Of a stretch of DNA of 24,504 bases, positions 14,335 to 23,200 are shown in pieces; position 1 is the first letter of the stretch; each line of letters opens with the position of its first letter. The position numbers and the translations under genes are program-made. The notes below the pieces were generated by a model, which was given only the letters and a program-made list of their open reading frames with translations, searched no databases and was not told the DNA's origin. Origin of the DNA: Fimbriimonadaceae bacterium (GTDB lineage: Bacteria > Armatimonadota > Fimbriimonadia > Fimbriimonadales > Fimbriimonadaceae); NCBI GenBank assembly GCA_025451715.1, contig JANWJY010000169.1:1-24504 (forward strand), read 5' to 3'.

Positions 14335-15417
14335 TCAGACCTTTAGCTTGAAGAAGAGGTACTCCATGATCCGCACCGTGTAGGCGAACAGGATCAGATA
14401 GGCCGCGATCATGATGATCTCGGCGTACGGAATGACGCCCTTCGTCACGCTGGTCACGTCCTCGGCGCCAGCGCTTGCCAGTCTTTCGTCCTTCACCATC
14501 ACGCTGTCAGCCTGCACGAGCATGCCCTGGATGGCCTCCTTCAGCGGGCTATGGAGCACGATGTAGAGCCCGACCAGCGCGAGCAGGGAGAGGGGCAGGG
14601 CGAGCTGGTACTTGTGCTTTTGGTGCTCGTTGTAGATCACGCACTGGCGGCACCGCTCGGCCTTCTGGTTCGGCGTGAGCTTTGCGTTCTTGGGAATGTA
14701 CTTCGCTGCGGCGACGATGTCGCTCGGGATGACCTTGCCCTCCATCGCGTTCTGGATAACCGACTCTTCACACATACAGCCGACCCGCTCGTTCCAGCAG
14801 GTCCGGCGCGAGTGGTAGATCGGGCACCGCTCGCGGACGAACTTGCGGCAGTAGGGCAGCTGCCAGCACTTGCCTAGGAACACGTTGCGGATGTCGCGCT
14901 CTTCCTTCATCCCCTTGCCGAACTTGAGCTGCTCGGCGCGGGCGCCCTCGCTCGCGCGGAGACGCATCCGGCCGACGAGCTCGACGAGCACAACTAAGAT
15001 TCCGATGATGCCGATGGGAGCGCCAGCGTTGCCGAGTGTCTTGAGGCCGGTTCCCACGACTTCGCCTGGCTGGAGGCTAAAAGCACCGGGCAGATAGTAC
15101 GTCGAAAAATAGAGCGCGCCTCCGACGATGAGCATGAGCGGGCCGAGGGTCTCCTCACCCCACCAGAGCCACGTCGCGCCGAGCGCGCAAGTGATCCCTC
15201 CAAACAGCGCGACCTTGCCGAACAGTTCGATGTTCTTGATCGCCTGTTCTTGCGCGTCTGCCGTCAGTCCAGCGCCCTTCATCAGGTTGACGACCACGAT
15301 CGCGACACCGAGGAGCAGAGCGCCAGCGCCGACGAACAATAGCAGGCGTGCAAACGAGTCCAAGAAGCCCTGGACGGCGTCCGATGTGTTCGAGGAACTA
15401 TAGTCGGGTCTGGACAT
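14335..15417 (-). CDS. Cys-rich multi-pass membrane protein of unknown function
   Basis: Not recognised. The 360 residues have four hydrophobic segments in the first half (about 23-46, 66-87, 92-112, 131-149). A soluble part follows at 150-268, then two more segments (about 271-289 and 331-350). The soluble part holds eight cysteines: C184, C190, C198, C207, C214, C216, C256 and C259, in the contexts GKCWQLPYC, RCPIYH, TCWNERVGCMC and RCRQC. The CW plus CP pattern recalls small metal-binding CW-type motifs; two zinc sites or an iron-sulfur centre are possible. By charge (positive KFGKGMKEER and RKFVRER near the membrane) the Cys domain is probably cytoplasmic. It lies 10 nt after efp and abuts the RtcA-like gene with no gap. 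Function is open. Confidence 0.8.
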   Translation of the reverse strand: MSRPDYSSSNTSDAVQGFLDSFARLLLFVGAGALLLGVAIVVVNLMKGAGLTADAQEQAIKNIELFGKVALFGGITCALGATWLWWGEETLGPLMLIVGGALYFSTYYLPGAFSLQPGEVVGTGLKTLGNAGAPIGIIGILVVLVELVGRMRLRASEGARAEQLKFGKGMKEERDIRNVFLGKCWQLPYCRKFVRERCPIYHSRRTCWNERVGCMCEESVIQNAMEGKVIPSDIVAAAKYIPKNAKLTPNQKAERCRQCVIYNEHQKHKYQLALPLSLLALVGLYIVLHSPLKEAIQGMLVQADSVMVKDERLASAGAEDVTSVTKGVIPYAEIIMIAAYLILFAYTVRIMEYLFFKLKV

Positions 15418-15427
15418 TCTGCTAAAT

Positions 15428-16000
15428 CTATTTCTTACTGATACGTTCTAGATAGGCTCCCGTTCTCGTATCGACTTTGATCACGTCGCCCTCGCCGATG
15501 TGGAACGGCACCTGGACCGTCGCACCAGACTCTAGTTTAGCCGGTTTCGTGGCTCCGCCGCCCACTGTATCGCCCTTGAACGCAGGGTCGGTCTGGGTTA
15601 TCGCCAGCTCGACGAAGTTCGGCACTTCGTACCCCAGAACCTGCCCGTCCGCGGCCAGAGCGACGACTTCCATCTCCTCCTTAAGGTACTTAGCCCCCTC
15701 GCCGATCACGTCCGCCTCGACAGGCACCTGCTCATACGACTCCAAATCCATCAAAACAAGTTCATCGCCTTGGCGGTAGAGGAACTGGAACGGCCGCTTC
15801 TCCAGATATGCCGAGTCCATCTTTTCCCCCGCCCTGAAGGTCTTTTCGATCGTCGCGCCCGTCCTCAGGCGCTTGAGCTTCGTACGCACGAACGCCCCGC
15901 CCTTGCCGGGCTTGACGTGCTGAAAGTCGATGATTTGGCAGACCTCGCCGTCTAAATAGATCGCGAGGCCGCTCTTGAAGTCGCTTGTATCGATCGCCAA
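15428..16000 (-). CDS. efp: Elongation factor P
   Basis: Binds the ribosome between P and E sites and relieves stalling at polyproline. Starting at TTG 16000 gives 190 residues beginning LAIDTSDFKSGLAIYLDGEV, which matches the family N-terminus. The frame extends 10 codons further (TTG 16030), but that leader is not family-like. Domain I carries HVKPGKGGAFVRTKL, with K33 at the tip that is modified in other bacteria; the lysine is kept, so the arginine-rhamnosylation type is excluded. The C-terminal OB domain has GDVIKVDTRTGAYLERI. It lies 74 nt after the M23 peptidase gene, separated by a GC-rich hairpin, and is followed after 10 nt by the Cys-rich membrane protein. No modification enzyme (EpmA-like) is in the window. 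Confidence 0.96.
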   Translation of the reverse strand: MAIDTSDFKSGLAIYLDGEVCQIIDFQHVKPGKGGAFVRTKLKRLRTGATIEKTFRAGEKMDSAYLEKRPFQFLYRQGDELVLMDLESYEQVPVEADVIGEGAKYLKEEMEVVALAADGQVLGYEVPNFVELAITQTDPAFKGDTVGGGATKPAKLESGATVQVPFHIGEGDVIKVDTRTGAYLERISKK

Positions 16001-16058
16001 CTGGGTGCACCGTCCAAAGGAAAACCCCAACAGGATATCCGTTCGGACAAGCTGAGGG

Positions 16059-16073
16059 CCGGGCGAGGCCCGG
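16059..16073 (-). other. GC-rich hairpin between the M23 peptidase gene and efp
   Basis: CCGGGC (16059-16064) pairs with GCCCGG (16068-16073) across a 3-nt loop, 1 nt past the M23 stop codon. There is no T-run after it on the minus strand, so it is more likely a partial terminator or mRNA-stabilising hairpin than a full terminator. Confidence 0.4.
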
Positions 16074-16074
16074 T

Positions 16075-17208
16075 TCAGTTCAAGTAAGGCACGGGGTTGA
16101 CCGGAGTGCCGTTCTTCCTGACCTCGAAATGGAGGTGGGGGCCTGTCGCCAGACCTGTCGAACCGACCGATGCCACCTTCGTTCCCATGGTGACCGTCTG
16201 GCCTGCTGCGACGTGGATCACCGAACAGTGCCCGTACAGCGTCGAGATTCCACTGCCGTGGTCAATGACGACTGTGTTGCCGTAGCCGCTCATCCACCCC
16301 GCCTTGATGACCGTGCCTGACGCCGCGGCGACGATCGGCGAGCGGTTGGACGCTCCGATGTCGATCCCTTGGTGCGGACGACTGCGCTTTAAGATTGGGT
16401 GGTAACGCATACCGAACGAGCTGGTGATCGATCCGCTCGCCGGCTTGATCATCGTGCCATCGAACTTGAGCGCGCCGGCCTTGCCTTGGCTCTTCTGCTG
16501 CAACGCCTTGATTTCGGCTTCAAGCTGCTTGCTGGCGCGGTCGAACTCTGCAAACTCCCGCTCTAACTTCCGTTTCTCTTTGTCGAGGTCTTGCAGGACC
16601 TCCTTCTTCTCGTCCTGGACCTCCTCAAGCTCATTCTGCTTTTCAACGTGCTGGTTCTTCAGCACGACGATCTCTCCGATCAGTTGCTCCTGCTCGCTCT
16701 TCTTCTGCTCGATCTCGCCCTTGAGCTCCTTCAGGCTGTCGAAGAGTTCGCGGTCGTGCTTGGCGATCCTTTCGAGGAGAGTCTTTCTCTCTGCGAAGTC
16801 ACCGACCGAGTCCGCCCCGACGAGGAGCGTCAAAACGCTGTGGTCCGGCTGGCGGTACATCTGCCTCAGCCGCTCTTCGACGCGAGTCTTGTAGTCGCCC
16901 ATCAGTTCGGTAGCGACCGTCAGTTCTTCTTTGAGCTGGTCGCGCCTGTCCACAGAGGTCTCAAGCTTGTTCGTCGTCTGGATGATCGCGCGCTCGACGC
17001 GGGTCAGGTCTTCGTCCACCGCACGAATGTCGCGCTTGACCTTGCTGCGCTGGGCGTTGATCTTCTTGAGTTCTTGCTGGACCTTCGCTCGTTGGTCGCG
17101 AACGTCCGAGAGCTTGTCTGTGAGCTTTGTTGGATCCTGCGTCTTCGTCTGCGCGCCCACCATGAACGCGAGCACGACTGCGACCAGAATGCAAAGGAAC
17201 GCCCTCAT
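16075..17208 (-). CDS. EnvC-like M23 peptidoglycan endopeptidase with coiled coil
   Basis: Predicted periplasmic or cell-surface hydrolase or hydrolase activator working with FtsEX at division. A signal peptide (MRAFLCILVAVVLAFMVGA) is followed by two long charged coiled-coil stretches (about 28-118 and 140-240) and a LytM/M23 domain (255-377). Metal ligands of active M23 enzymes are present: H279 and D283 (HQGIDIG) and H360 in GPHLHFE, plus catalytic H327 (YGH) and H358. E. coli EnvC has the same layout but a degenerate LytM domain, so this protein may cut peptidoglycan itself. Its ATG overlaps the ftsX stop (ATGA). In Gram-negatives EnvC, and in Gram-positives PcsB or CwlO, are gated by FtsEX; the coupling here supports the same partnership. 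Length is 377 residues. Confidence 0.93.
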   Translation of the reverse strand: MRAFLCILVAVVLAFMVGAQTKTQDPTKLTDKLSDVRDQRAKVQQELKKINAQRSKVKRDIRAVDEDLTRVERAIIQTTNKLETSVDRRDQLKEELTVATELMGDYKTRVEERLRQMYRQPDHSVLTLLVGADSVGDFAERKTLLERIAKHDRELFDSLKELKGEIEQKKSEQEQLIGEIVVLKNQHVEKQNELEEVQDEKKEVLQDLDKEKRKLEREFAEFDRASKQLEAEIKALQQKSQGKAGALKFDGTMIKPASGSITSSFGMRYHPILKRSRPHQGIDIGASNRSPIVAAASGTVIKAGWMSGYGNTVVIDHGSGISTLYGHCSVIHVAAGQTVTMGTKVASVGSTGLATGPHLHFEVRKNGTPVNPVPYLN

Positions 17209-18077
17209 CTGACCTTTTGTCGCCGCTCCCTTACAGCGATCATTGAGCAGAGTAAACCATAGAACGCACCGATCCCCACCAAATAGGAATACGCGAGAAG
17301 CGCCGGATAGTTCGACTTGGAGTCGCCCAGGAACGCGAGGCTCTCAGACATGGACTGCACTGTGTTGTACGCCGGCCACAACACAGTGGCCGCAAGCAGG
17401 CCGCCTAGGGCGCCCTGAACGAACCCCTCGATCAGCAGAGGAACCCAAATAGTTGAGCGCGCGGCACCGACGAGTTGCATGATCCTGATCTCCTTGCTCC
17501 GAGCGACGATCGCCAGCCTGATCGAGTTGTAAATGAGAACGCCGCTGGTCAAGAGCATCATTCCACCGAGCGCGGCACCGATCAACCTGATCAGCCTTAC
17601 CGCCTGATCTATGAGGTTGTACTCTTCGCGGAAGTACTCGACGCCGTCCTGTCCCGGGATCTTCTCGATCTCGGCGGCGATCTCGTCGGCCTGGCCGACG
17701 TCCCTCATAGTTACCTTATAGGCGTCCGGGAGCACGTTCTCCATCCCTTCGGTCTCAGTAGGGAACGATTGGCGGGCCTTTTCCCAGGCCTCCTCCCTCG
17801 AGACCAGCTCGACGCCGGCCACTTCCGGGATCTCCTTGATCTTCCTTCCGACCTCGAGCACCTCGGCTTCGGGAAGGTCCATCTTCATGATCGCGCGCAT
17901 CTCCAGCTTGCTCGGGAGCGACTGCGCGAAGTCGAGGATGCTCATGTAGATCAGTCCCAGCCCACCGAGCAGCATCAGCGCGGTCGCGGACGTCGTGACC
18001 GCGCTGAAGGTCATCCACGTGTTGCGCCGTAGCGACGTGAAGGCCTCGGCGACCAGAAACTCAATGCGGTCAAGCAT
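17205..18077 (-). CDS. ftsX: Cell division protein FtsX
   Basis: Permease-like partner of FtsE that passes ATP-driven shape change across the membrane to a murein hydrolase. The 290 residues from ATG 18077 show the FtsX layout: TM1 at about 24-46, an extracytoplasmic domain 50-160 (with the EIPEVAGVELVSREEAWE segment), TM2 165-187, then the conserved cytoplasmic segment RSKEIRIMQLVGA (193-205), TM3 212-236 and TM4 260-282. The start overlaps the end of ftsE by 8 nt; a TTG one codon upstream is also in frame. Its stop overlaps the M23 peptidase start by 4 nt, so all three are translationally linked. The extracytoplasmic loop is the expected docking site for the coiled coil of that peptidase. 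Confidence 0.95.
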   Translation of the reverse strand: MLDRIEFLVAEAFTSLRRNTWMTFSAVTTSATALMLLGGLGLIYMSILDFAQSLPSKLEMRAIMKMDLPEAEVLEVGRKIKEIPEVAGVELVSREEAWEKARQSFPTETEGMENVLPDAYKVTMRDVGQADEIAAEIEKIPGQDGVEYFREEYNLIDQAVRLIRLIGAALGGMMLLTSGVLIYNSIRLAIVARSKEIRIMQLVGAARSTIWVPLLIEGFVQGALGGLLAATVLWPAYNTVQSMSESLAFLGDSKSNYPALLAYSYLVGIGAFYGLLCSMIAVRERRQKVR

Positions 18078-18756
18078 CAACGGCCTCCCCGGCGATGCGC
18101 CCGAACTCCATCTGCACGATACGCTTGCTCATTTGCTCCACCACCGCCATGTCGTGCGTCGCCACTACCACAGTCGCGCCGCGAAGGTTCAGCTCTGCGA
18201 GAAGCTGCATGATCTCCATGCTGTGCGTCGGATCCAGGTTGCCCGTCGGCTCGTCGGCCAAAAGCAGCGGCGGGTTGTTGATCAGCGCACGCCCGATCGC
18301 GACCCTCTGCTGCTCACCGCCGCTCAGCTCGTGCGGCAGCGCGTCAGCACGGTGCAGGATGTTCACGCGGTCGAGGATCTCAGGCACGGCCTTCCTAATC
18401 TCTCGCCTCGTCCTGCCGACGGCGCGCAGTGCGTATGCGACGTTCTCCCACACCGTCTTGCCGGAGAGCAGCGCGAAGTCCTGCGGCACGATCCCCATCT
18501 CCCTTCTGAGCAGCGGGACCTCTTTCTGGGTCACGGCCCGCACGTCGCGCCCGTTCAGGACCAGGCGGCCCTTGGTCACGCGGACCTCTCTCGTCAGGCA
18601 CTTCAGTAGTGTCGACTTGCCAGATCCGGTCTGACCGCAAAGGAATATGAACTCGCCCTTCTGGACCTCGAGCGAAACGCCTCGGAGACCAGCGACGACG
18701 TCGCTGTACTTGACCTCGACTCGGTCGAAGAGGATGTACGGAGCCTGACCTTCCAT
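18070..18756 (-). CDS. ftsE: Cell division ATP-binding protein FtsE
   Basis: ABC-type ATPase subunit of FtsEX at the inner face of the membrane. From ATG 18756 it has 228 residues, the normal length. Motifs in order are Walker A GQTGSGKST (41-49), Q-loop PQDF (91-94), signature LSGGEQ (144-149), Walker B LLLADEP (164-170), and H-loop H201 in VATHD. An in-frame TTG at 18777 would add seven residues that do not look like the family N-terminus. It is the first gene of a minus-strand set running ftsE-ftsX-M23-efp-membrane protein-rtcA-like-GH2. No Shine-Dalgarno sequence or strong promoter could be recognised in the 126-nt divergent gap upstream. Confidence 0.96.
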   Translation of the reverse strand: MEGQAPYILFDRVEVKYSDVVAGLRGVSLEVQKGEFIFLCGQTGSGKSTLLKCLTREVRVTKGRLVLNGRDVRAVTQKEVPLLRREMGIVPQDFALLSGKTVWENVAYALRAVGRTRREIRKAVPEILDRVNILHRADALPHELSGGEQQRVAIGRALINNPPLLLADEPTGNLDPTHSMEIMQLLAELNLRGATVVVATHDMAVVEQMSKRIVQMEFGRIAGEAVDA

Positions 18757-18847
18757 GGCAAGGGAGCGCTGTAACAAAGGGTACCCGTGCCGGACGTTTG
18801 AGGTTCCGCAGAGACAGGCCCGATAGGTTCAACTCGGTTCGAGTCCC

Positions 18848-18876
18848 TAGACCCTTGACCCCAAACCCTGCATCAT
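18848..18876 (+). promoter_or_regulatory. Candidate promoter of the thioesterase gene
   Basis: TAGACC (18848-18853) and CATCAT (18871-18876) are spaced by 17 nt, and the second hexamer ends 6 nt before the ATG at 18883. Each matches consensus at 4 of 6 positions, so this is weak, but the distance to the start repeats that seen at thiN and purM. Confidence 0.3.
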
Positions 18877-18882
18877 CTCCCA

Positions 18883-19317
18883 ATGCTCCACACCGTCACC
18901 GAGGAACGCGTACGCGTACGCTACGGCGACACCGACCAGATGGGGCACGCCTACTACGCCAACTACCTGCTCTGGTACGAGCAGGCCCGCGGCGCATGGT
19001 GCCGCGACCGCGGCTTCACCTACAAGGGCCTTGAGGAGATGGGGTTCAAACTCCCTGTCGTCGAAGTTTGGAGCCGCTACAAGGGTGAGATCCGCTACGA
19101 CGACGTCGCCGTGATCAAGGTCAAGCTTGCGGAGGTGAAGAGGTCCGCGATCAAGTTCGAGTACGAGGTCTTCAATGAGACCACAGGCCAGGACTGCACC
19201 ACCGGCTACACCTGGCACGTGTTCGCCACCGGCGACCCGATCAAAGCAGTCTCCGTCCCTCCCGAGGCCCGAGAGCTCCTCATGCGGGACCCCTCGCAGT
19301 TCGACCGGCTGGAATAA
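18883..19317 (+). CDS. Acyl-CoA thioesterase, YbgC/4-hydroxybenzoyl-CoA hotdog family
   Basis: Small cytoplasmic hotdog-fold thioesterase of 144 residues. The family active-site stretch is RVRYGDTDQMGHAYYANYL (11-29), with catalytic D18 at the same position as in E. coli YbgC, and H22. The central helix then reads WYEQARGAWCRDRG. The later strands VEVWSRYKGEIRYDDVAVIKV and AIKFEYEVFNETTGQDCTTGY fit the fold. In proteobacteria YbgC sits with tol-pal; here it stands alone, divergent from ftsE, so the link with the envelope is only positional. The acyl-CoA substrate cannot be told. No Shine-Dalgarno sequence is visible before the ATG. Confidence 0.92.
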   Translation: MLHTVTEERVRVRYGDTDQMGHAYYANYLLWYEQARGAWCRDRGFTYKGLEEMGFKLPVVEVWSRYKGEIRYDDVAVIKVKLAEVKRSAIKFEYEVFNETTGQDCTTGYTWHVFATGDPIKAVSVPPEARELLMRDPSQFDRLE

Positions 19318-19328
19318 CTGCCGGACAT

Positions 19329-19363
19329 TGGCCGACCCACGTAAAACACAGGGTGATCGGCCA
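19329..19363 (+). other. Imperfect hairpin after the thioesterase gene
   Basis: TGGCCGA (19329-19335) pairs with TCGGCCA (19357-19363); CCC/GGG extends the stem past a 3-nt bulge, with an A-rich loop. No T-run follows, so it is a possible factor-dependent or weak terminator 11 nt after the stop codon. Confidence 0.35.
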
Positions 19364-19417
19364 CCCCCTTGCGGCAGATAACCGAATAGGGACAATCGTC
19401 CTCCGCGGAGGCAGTCT

Positions 19418-20155
19418 GTGGACTTTGGGATCAACGCGAGGCTGACACAAGCCGACTACGTCGGTGTAGACCTCAATCCGGTCCGTGAGCTAAAGAAGGC
19501 GCAGGACGGAGAGAAGGTCCATGCCAAGCACCAGCCAGAGGGCGGCAATGTCGGGCGTGGCCTCCCATCGCTCGAACAACAGGCGCAGGCCCTGGAGCGG
19601 GCAAGTAAGAAGCTCGAGACAGCCGGCCAGACCGTGCACCAGGTCGAGGACCTCCTGCACGACACACTCAGCGGGTTCCGCGCGAACCGCGCCGAAAACC
19701 GCCCCCACGCCGCCAACGAGCGGCTCCTGAAGTCCGCAGATGAAACCGCCGCCGACATCGTCGGCTTCGCGAACTTTGATGATGAAGCGCTATTCCCGCC
19801 GTCCACGAGCCCGCTCAAATTTGAAGAGAAAAAGGCCCTGAACGCGTACGCAAAGCAGATCGCGGCGCACCGAGAGCAGCAAGGCAAGAACGACCCTCCC
19901 GACGTGGCCGAAGTCATCAGCCGCACGAGGGAGAAGCTCCGCGGCGATGACGGAGTGCTGCCAACGCTCGGCGAGCTAGCCATCACAGGCGTGCGCGACC
20001 CGGACAAGACCGACCGCTCGCTCAGCGGTCTAAGAGAGGACATGGCCCACTCCCGGCGAGACATCGCCAAGGTCCACCTCTACGTCCAAACCCGGCAGAA
20101 CGAAGCCCTCAGCGACGAAGGGCCCGCCGACCCCCACATAGACGTCGCCTCTTGA
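19418..20155 (+). CDS. Orphan coiled-coil protein, unknown function
   Basis: Not recognised. The 245 residues contain no cysteine or tryptophan and no signal peptide or membrane segment. The N-terminus MDFGINARLTQADYVGVDL is followed by a hydrophilic stretch. A helical, coiled-coil-like region is at about 51-87 (LEQQAQALERASKKLETAGQ), and further charged helices follow to an acidic C-terminus. The GTG start at 19418 is supported by GGAGG (19407-19411) 6 nt upstream, the clearest Shine-Dalgarno in the window. A possible promoter is TTGCGG (19369-19374) with GACAAT (19391-19396), spacing 16. A strong intrinsic terminator follows 22 nt after the stop, so it is probably monocistronic. A structural or scaffold role is conceivable, but nothing in the sequence proves it. 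Confidence 0.75.
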   Translation: MDFGINARLTQADYVGVDLNPVRELKKAQDGEKVHAKHQPEGGNVGRGLPSLEQQAQALERASKKLETAGQTVHQVEDLLHDTLSGFRANRAENRPHAANERLLKSADETAADIVGFANFDDEALFPPSTSPLKFEEKKALNAYAKQIAAHREQQGKNDPPDVAEVISRTREKLRGDDGVLPTLGELAITGVRDPDKTDRSLSGLREDMAHSRRDIAKVHLYVQTRQNEALSDEGPADPHIDVAS

Positions 20156-20177
20156 TGTCATCCCGAGGCAACGCAAG

Positions 20178-20210
20178 GCGCGCCCCTAACGCAGGGGTGC
20201 GCTCTTGTTT
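20178..20210 (+). terminator. Rho-independent terminator
   Basis: A 10-bp stem (20178-20187 with 20193-20202, including one G-T pair) with the 5-nt loop AACGC is followed by TCTTGTTT. It lies just after the orphan coiled-coil gene and is oriented to end its transcript. Confidence 0.8.
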
Positions 20211-20214
20211 AAGG

Positions 20215-20252
20215 ACGAGTAGGAGCAGGAAATACCCGCTGCTCCTACTCGT
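20215..20252 (-). terminator. Long perfect hairpin after secA, probable terminator
   Basis: ACGAGTAGGAGCAG (20215-20228) is the exact reverse complement of 20239-20252, giving a 14-bp stem and a 10-nt loop. It begins 3 nt beyond the secA stop codon. The minus-strand tail after the stem is CCTTAAAC, poor in T, so intrinsic termination may be weak. Together with the adjacent plus-strand terminator it separates the converging genes. Confidence 0.6.
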
Positions 20253-20255
20253 TCC

Positions 20256-23200
20256 TCAGATCACTCCTTTCGCTCGAAGCTCCGGATAGTGGCACGCCTT
20301 GAACTTCTTCCCGCTGCCGCAAGGGCACGGGTCGTTGCGGCCGACCTTGCTCCAGTCCTGCGTCGACGAGTCGTAATCGGTGCTGCCGTTCGTCACGGGC
20401 GCGGCGGCCATAGCGGGCGCGTCCACTCGCTGCATCTGCGGCTGTTGCTGCTGCGACACCGGCTCGCGACGCACCTGCGCCATGTAGATCATCCGCACAG
20501 CCTGATCCTGGATCGCCCGCTGCGTGTGGTCGAAGAGGTCGTGCGTCTCGCGCTTGTACGCGATCAGCGGGTCCGTCTGCGCGTAGCTGCGGAGACTGAT
20601 GCCCTCCCGGATGTAGTCGATCATCTGCAGGTGCGCCATCCAGTTGTCGTTCACCGACTGGAGCATCACGTGCCGCTCGATCTGCGGCATGATCTCGTCG
20701 CCGACTTCCTCGAGCTTGGCCTCGTAGGCCTTCATCGCGATGTCCATGCAGAACTCCTCGAGCTCGCCGATCGGGTCTTTCGACTCGATGTCCGCGAGCG
20801 TCGCGTGGTCCACCAGCGGGAACATCGAAGCCAGCCGCTCGTACACGCGCTTGTGGTCGAACGTGCGATGCCCCTCTTCGTCGTAGACCCACGCGTCCTC
20901 GATCGCGCTCTGCACCACGACCTTGATCCCTTTCTGGATGTCCTTGCGGCAGTCGCGGCCGAGAAGGATCTCGCGGCGCATCGCATAGATGTGCTCGCGC
21001 TGGGCGTTCAGCACGTCGTCGTACTCGAGCACGTGCTTTCTCGCTTCGAAGTAGTGGTTCTCGATCCGTTCCTGCGTCTTCAGGATCATCCCCGTGATGA
21101 ACTTCGCGCGGACCTCTTCCATCGTCGGCCACGCCTTCAGAATCGGGTTCTCCAGCATTTTCGGGTTGAACACCTTCCAGAGCTGGTCCTCCAAGCTGAC
21201 GAAATACCGGCTCTCGCCAGGGTCGCCCTGACGTCCCGCACGGCCTCGGAGCTGATTGTCGATGCGCCTGCTCTCGTGCCGCTCGGAGCCCAGGATGAAC
21301 AGGCCGCCTAGCGCGACGACCTCTTTCGCGAGCCCGCGCCGCTCCTGGTCGTCGAGCGGCAGCGGCGGCGCCGCACGCTCCTTTCCACCGCGACGGAAAC
21401 TCAAGAACGTGTCGGCGAACTCGCTCGCGATCCCGCCGTCCTCGGCCTCCTGCGCGCGCGCCATCGTGACGTTCTCGTCGGCTACGCGGCCGCCAAGCAG
21501 GATGTCCACACCGCGACCGGCCATGTTTGTCGCGATCGTGATCGCGCCCTTGCGGCCCGCCTCGCTGATGATCGCCGCCTCACGCTCGTGGTACTTCGCG
21601 TTCAGGACGTTGTGCGGGATTCCGTGCTTGAGCGCCTCCTCGAAGTAACCCTTGTTCTCCTTTGGAAGTTGGTGCTTGTTCAAGAACCACTCGGCAGCCT
21701 CGTCGCTCAGTGCGTTTCCGCTCATGTTCGCCGTGGCGAGCACGGTCGTGATCTGCTTGAGCGTCAGCTCCTCGAGGTTAGTGTCGTACAGCTTCTTGCC
21801 GGCGTCGCCGACCGCCTTGCTCACTGACTTTTCGCTTTGCATCTTCTCGAACAGCATGTCGGCCAACAACAGCTTCTGCAGGCTGTCGGCCGTGAGCCTC
21901 GTCGAGACCTTCTCCGACATCTCGATCGAGCGCGTGCCCACGAGCACCGGCTGTTGCTTCGTCCAAAGGCGCAAAAGCTCGCGCGCGATCCCGCGGTACT
22001 TGACGTCGAGCGTCTTGTAGACCACGTCCTCCTGGTCGACCCTCACCATCGGCCGGTGCGTCGGGACCGACACCACGTCCAGGCCGTAGATCTTGCGGAA
22101 CTCGTCCTCTTCCGTCTTGGCTGTTCCCGTCATGCCAGAGAGCTTGTGGTACATGCGGAACAGGTTCTGGAACGTGATCGTCGCTACCGTCTGGCTCTCG
22201 CGCTGGACAGGCACTGCCTCCTTCGCCTCCAGCGCCTGGTGCAGGCCGTCCGAGTACCGCCGGCCGAACATCATGCGGCCCGTGTTCTCGTCCACGATCA
22301 CCACCTCGTTGTTGCGCACGACGTAGTCGGTGTCCTTCTTGAACAGCCCATAAGCCTTAATCGAAGCGTTCAAGTGGTGCATCAGCTTCGGGTCCTCGGC
22401 GATAGAACCGATCCCGAGCGTCTCCTCGACCAGATCCATTCCCTCCTCGGTCAATGACGCGCTGTGCGACTTGCTGTCCGATACGTAGTGGACTCCCGGC
22501 TCCTCCACCTGGTCCATCGTGCCGCCCTTGAGGCCGCGCACGATCTTGTCCACCTGCGTGTAGACCGAGGTGTCCTGGTTCGAAGGGCCACTGATGATGT
22601 GGGGTGTGCGCGCCTCGTCGATCAGGATCGAGTCCACCTCGTCGACGATCGCGTAGTGCAGCTCGCGCATCGAGAGGTGCTCCACGCGGAACGCCATGTT
22701 GTCGCGCAGGTAGTCGAACCCGAACTCGTGGTTCGTGCCGTACGTGATGTCCTGCAGGTAGGCCTCGCGCCGCGAGCACGGACGCAGGTGCGTGTAACGC
22801 GGGTCCTCGTGGTGGTATCCGGGCTCGTAGACATAGCTGCCGCCCAGCTCGTCCGAGTCCTGGCTCTGGCCCTGGATGACGCCGACGGTCATCCCGCGCG
22901 TGTGGTAGCTCGGCCCCATCCACACCGCGTCGCGTCGTGCGAGGTAGGCGTTCACCGTGACGAGGTGCGCGCCGCGCCCGCTCAGCGCGTTCAGGTACAT
23001 CGGTGCGACGGCGACGAGCGTCTTGCCCTCACCGGTCTTCATCTCTGCGATGCGCCCCTGGTGCAGCACCACGCCGCCGATGAGCTGCACGTCGAACAGG
23101 CGCATGTTCAGCTTTCTGCGGCTCACTTCGCGCACGACGGCGAACGCTTCCGGAAGGATCGACTCGAGGCTCTTGCCCTCCTCGATCCTCTTCTTGAACT

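Noticed and set aside
18836..18847. 12-nt match to the T arm of tRNA-Lys (GGTTCGAGTCCC), possible tRNA or att remnant
   Set aside because: The flanking bases do not form a T stem and no other tRNA parts are nearby. The motif is common to tRNAs, so a chance match is likeliest.
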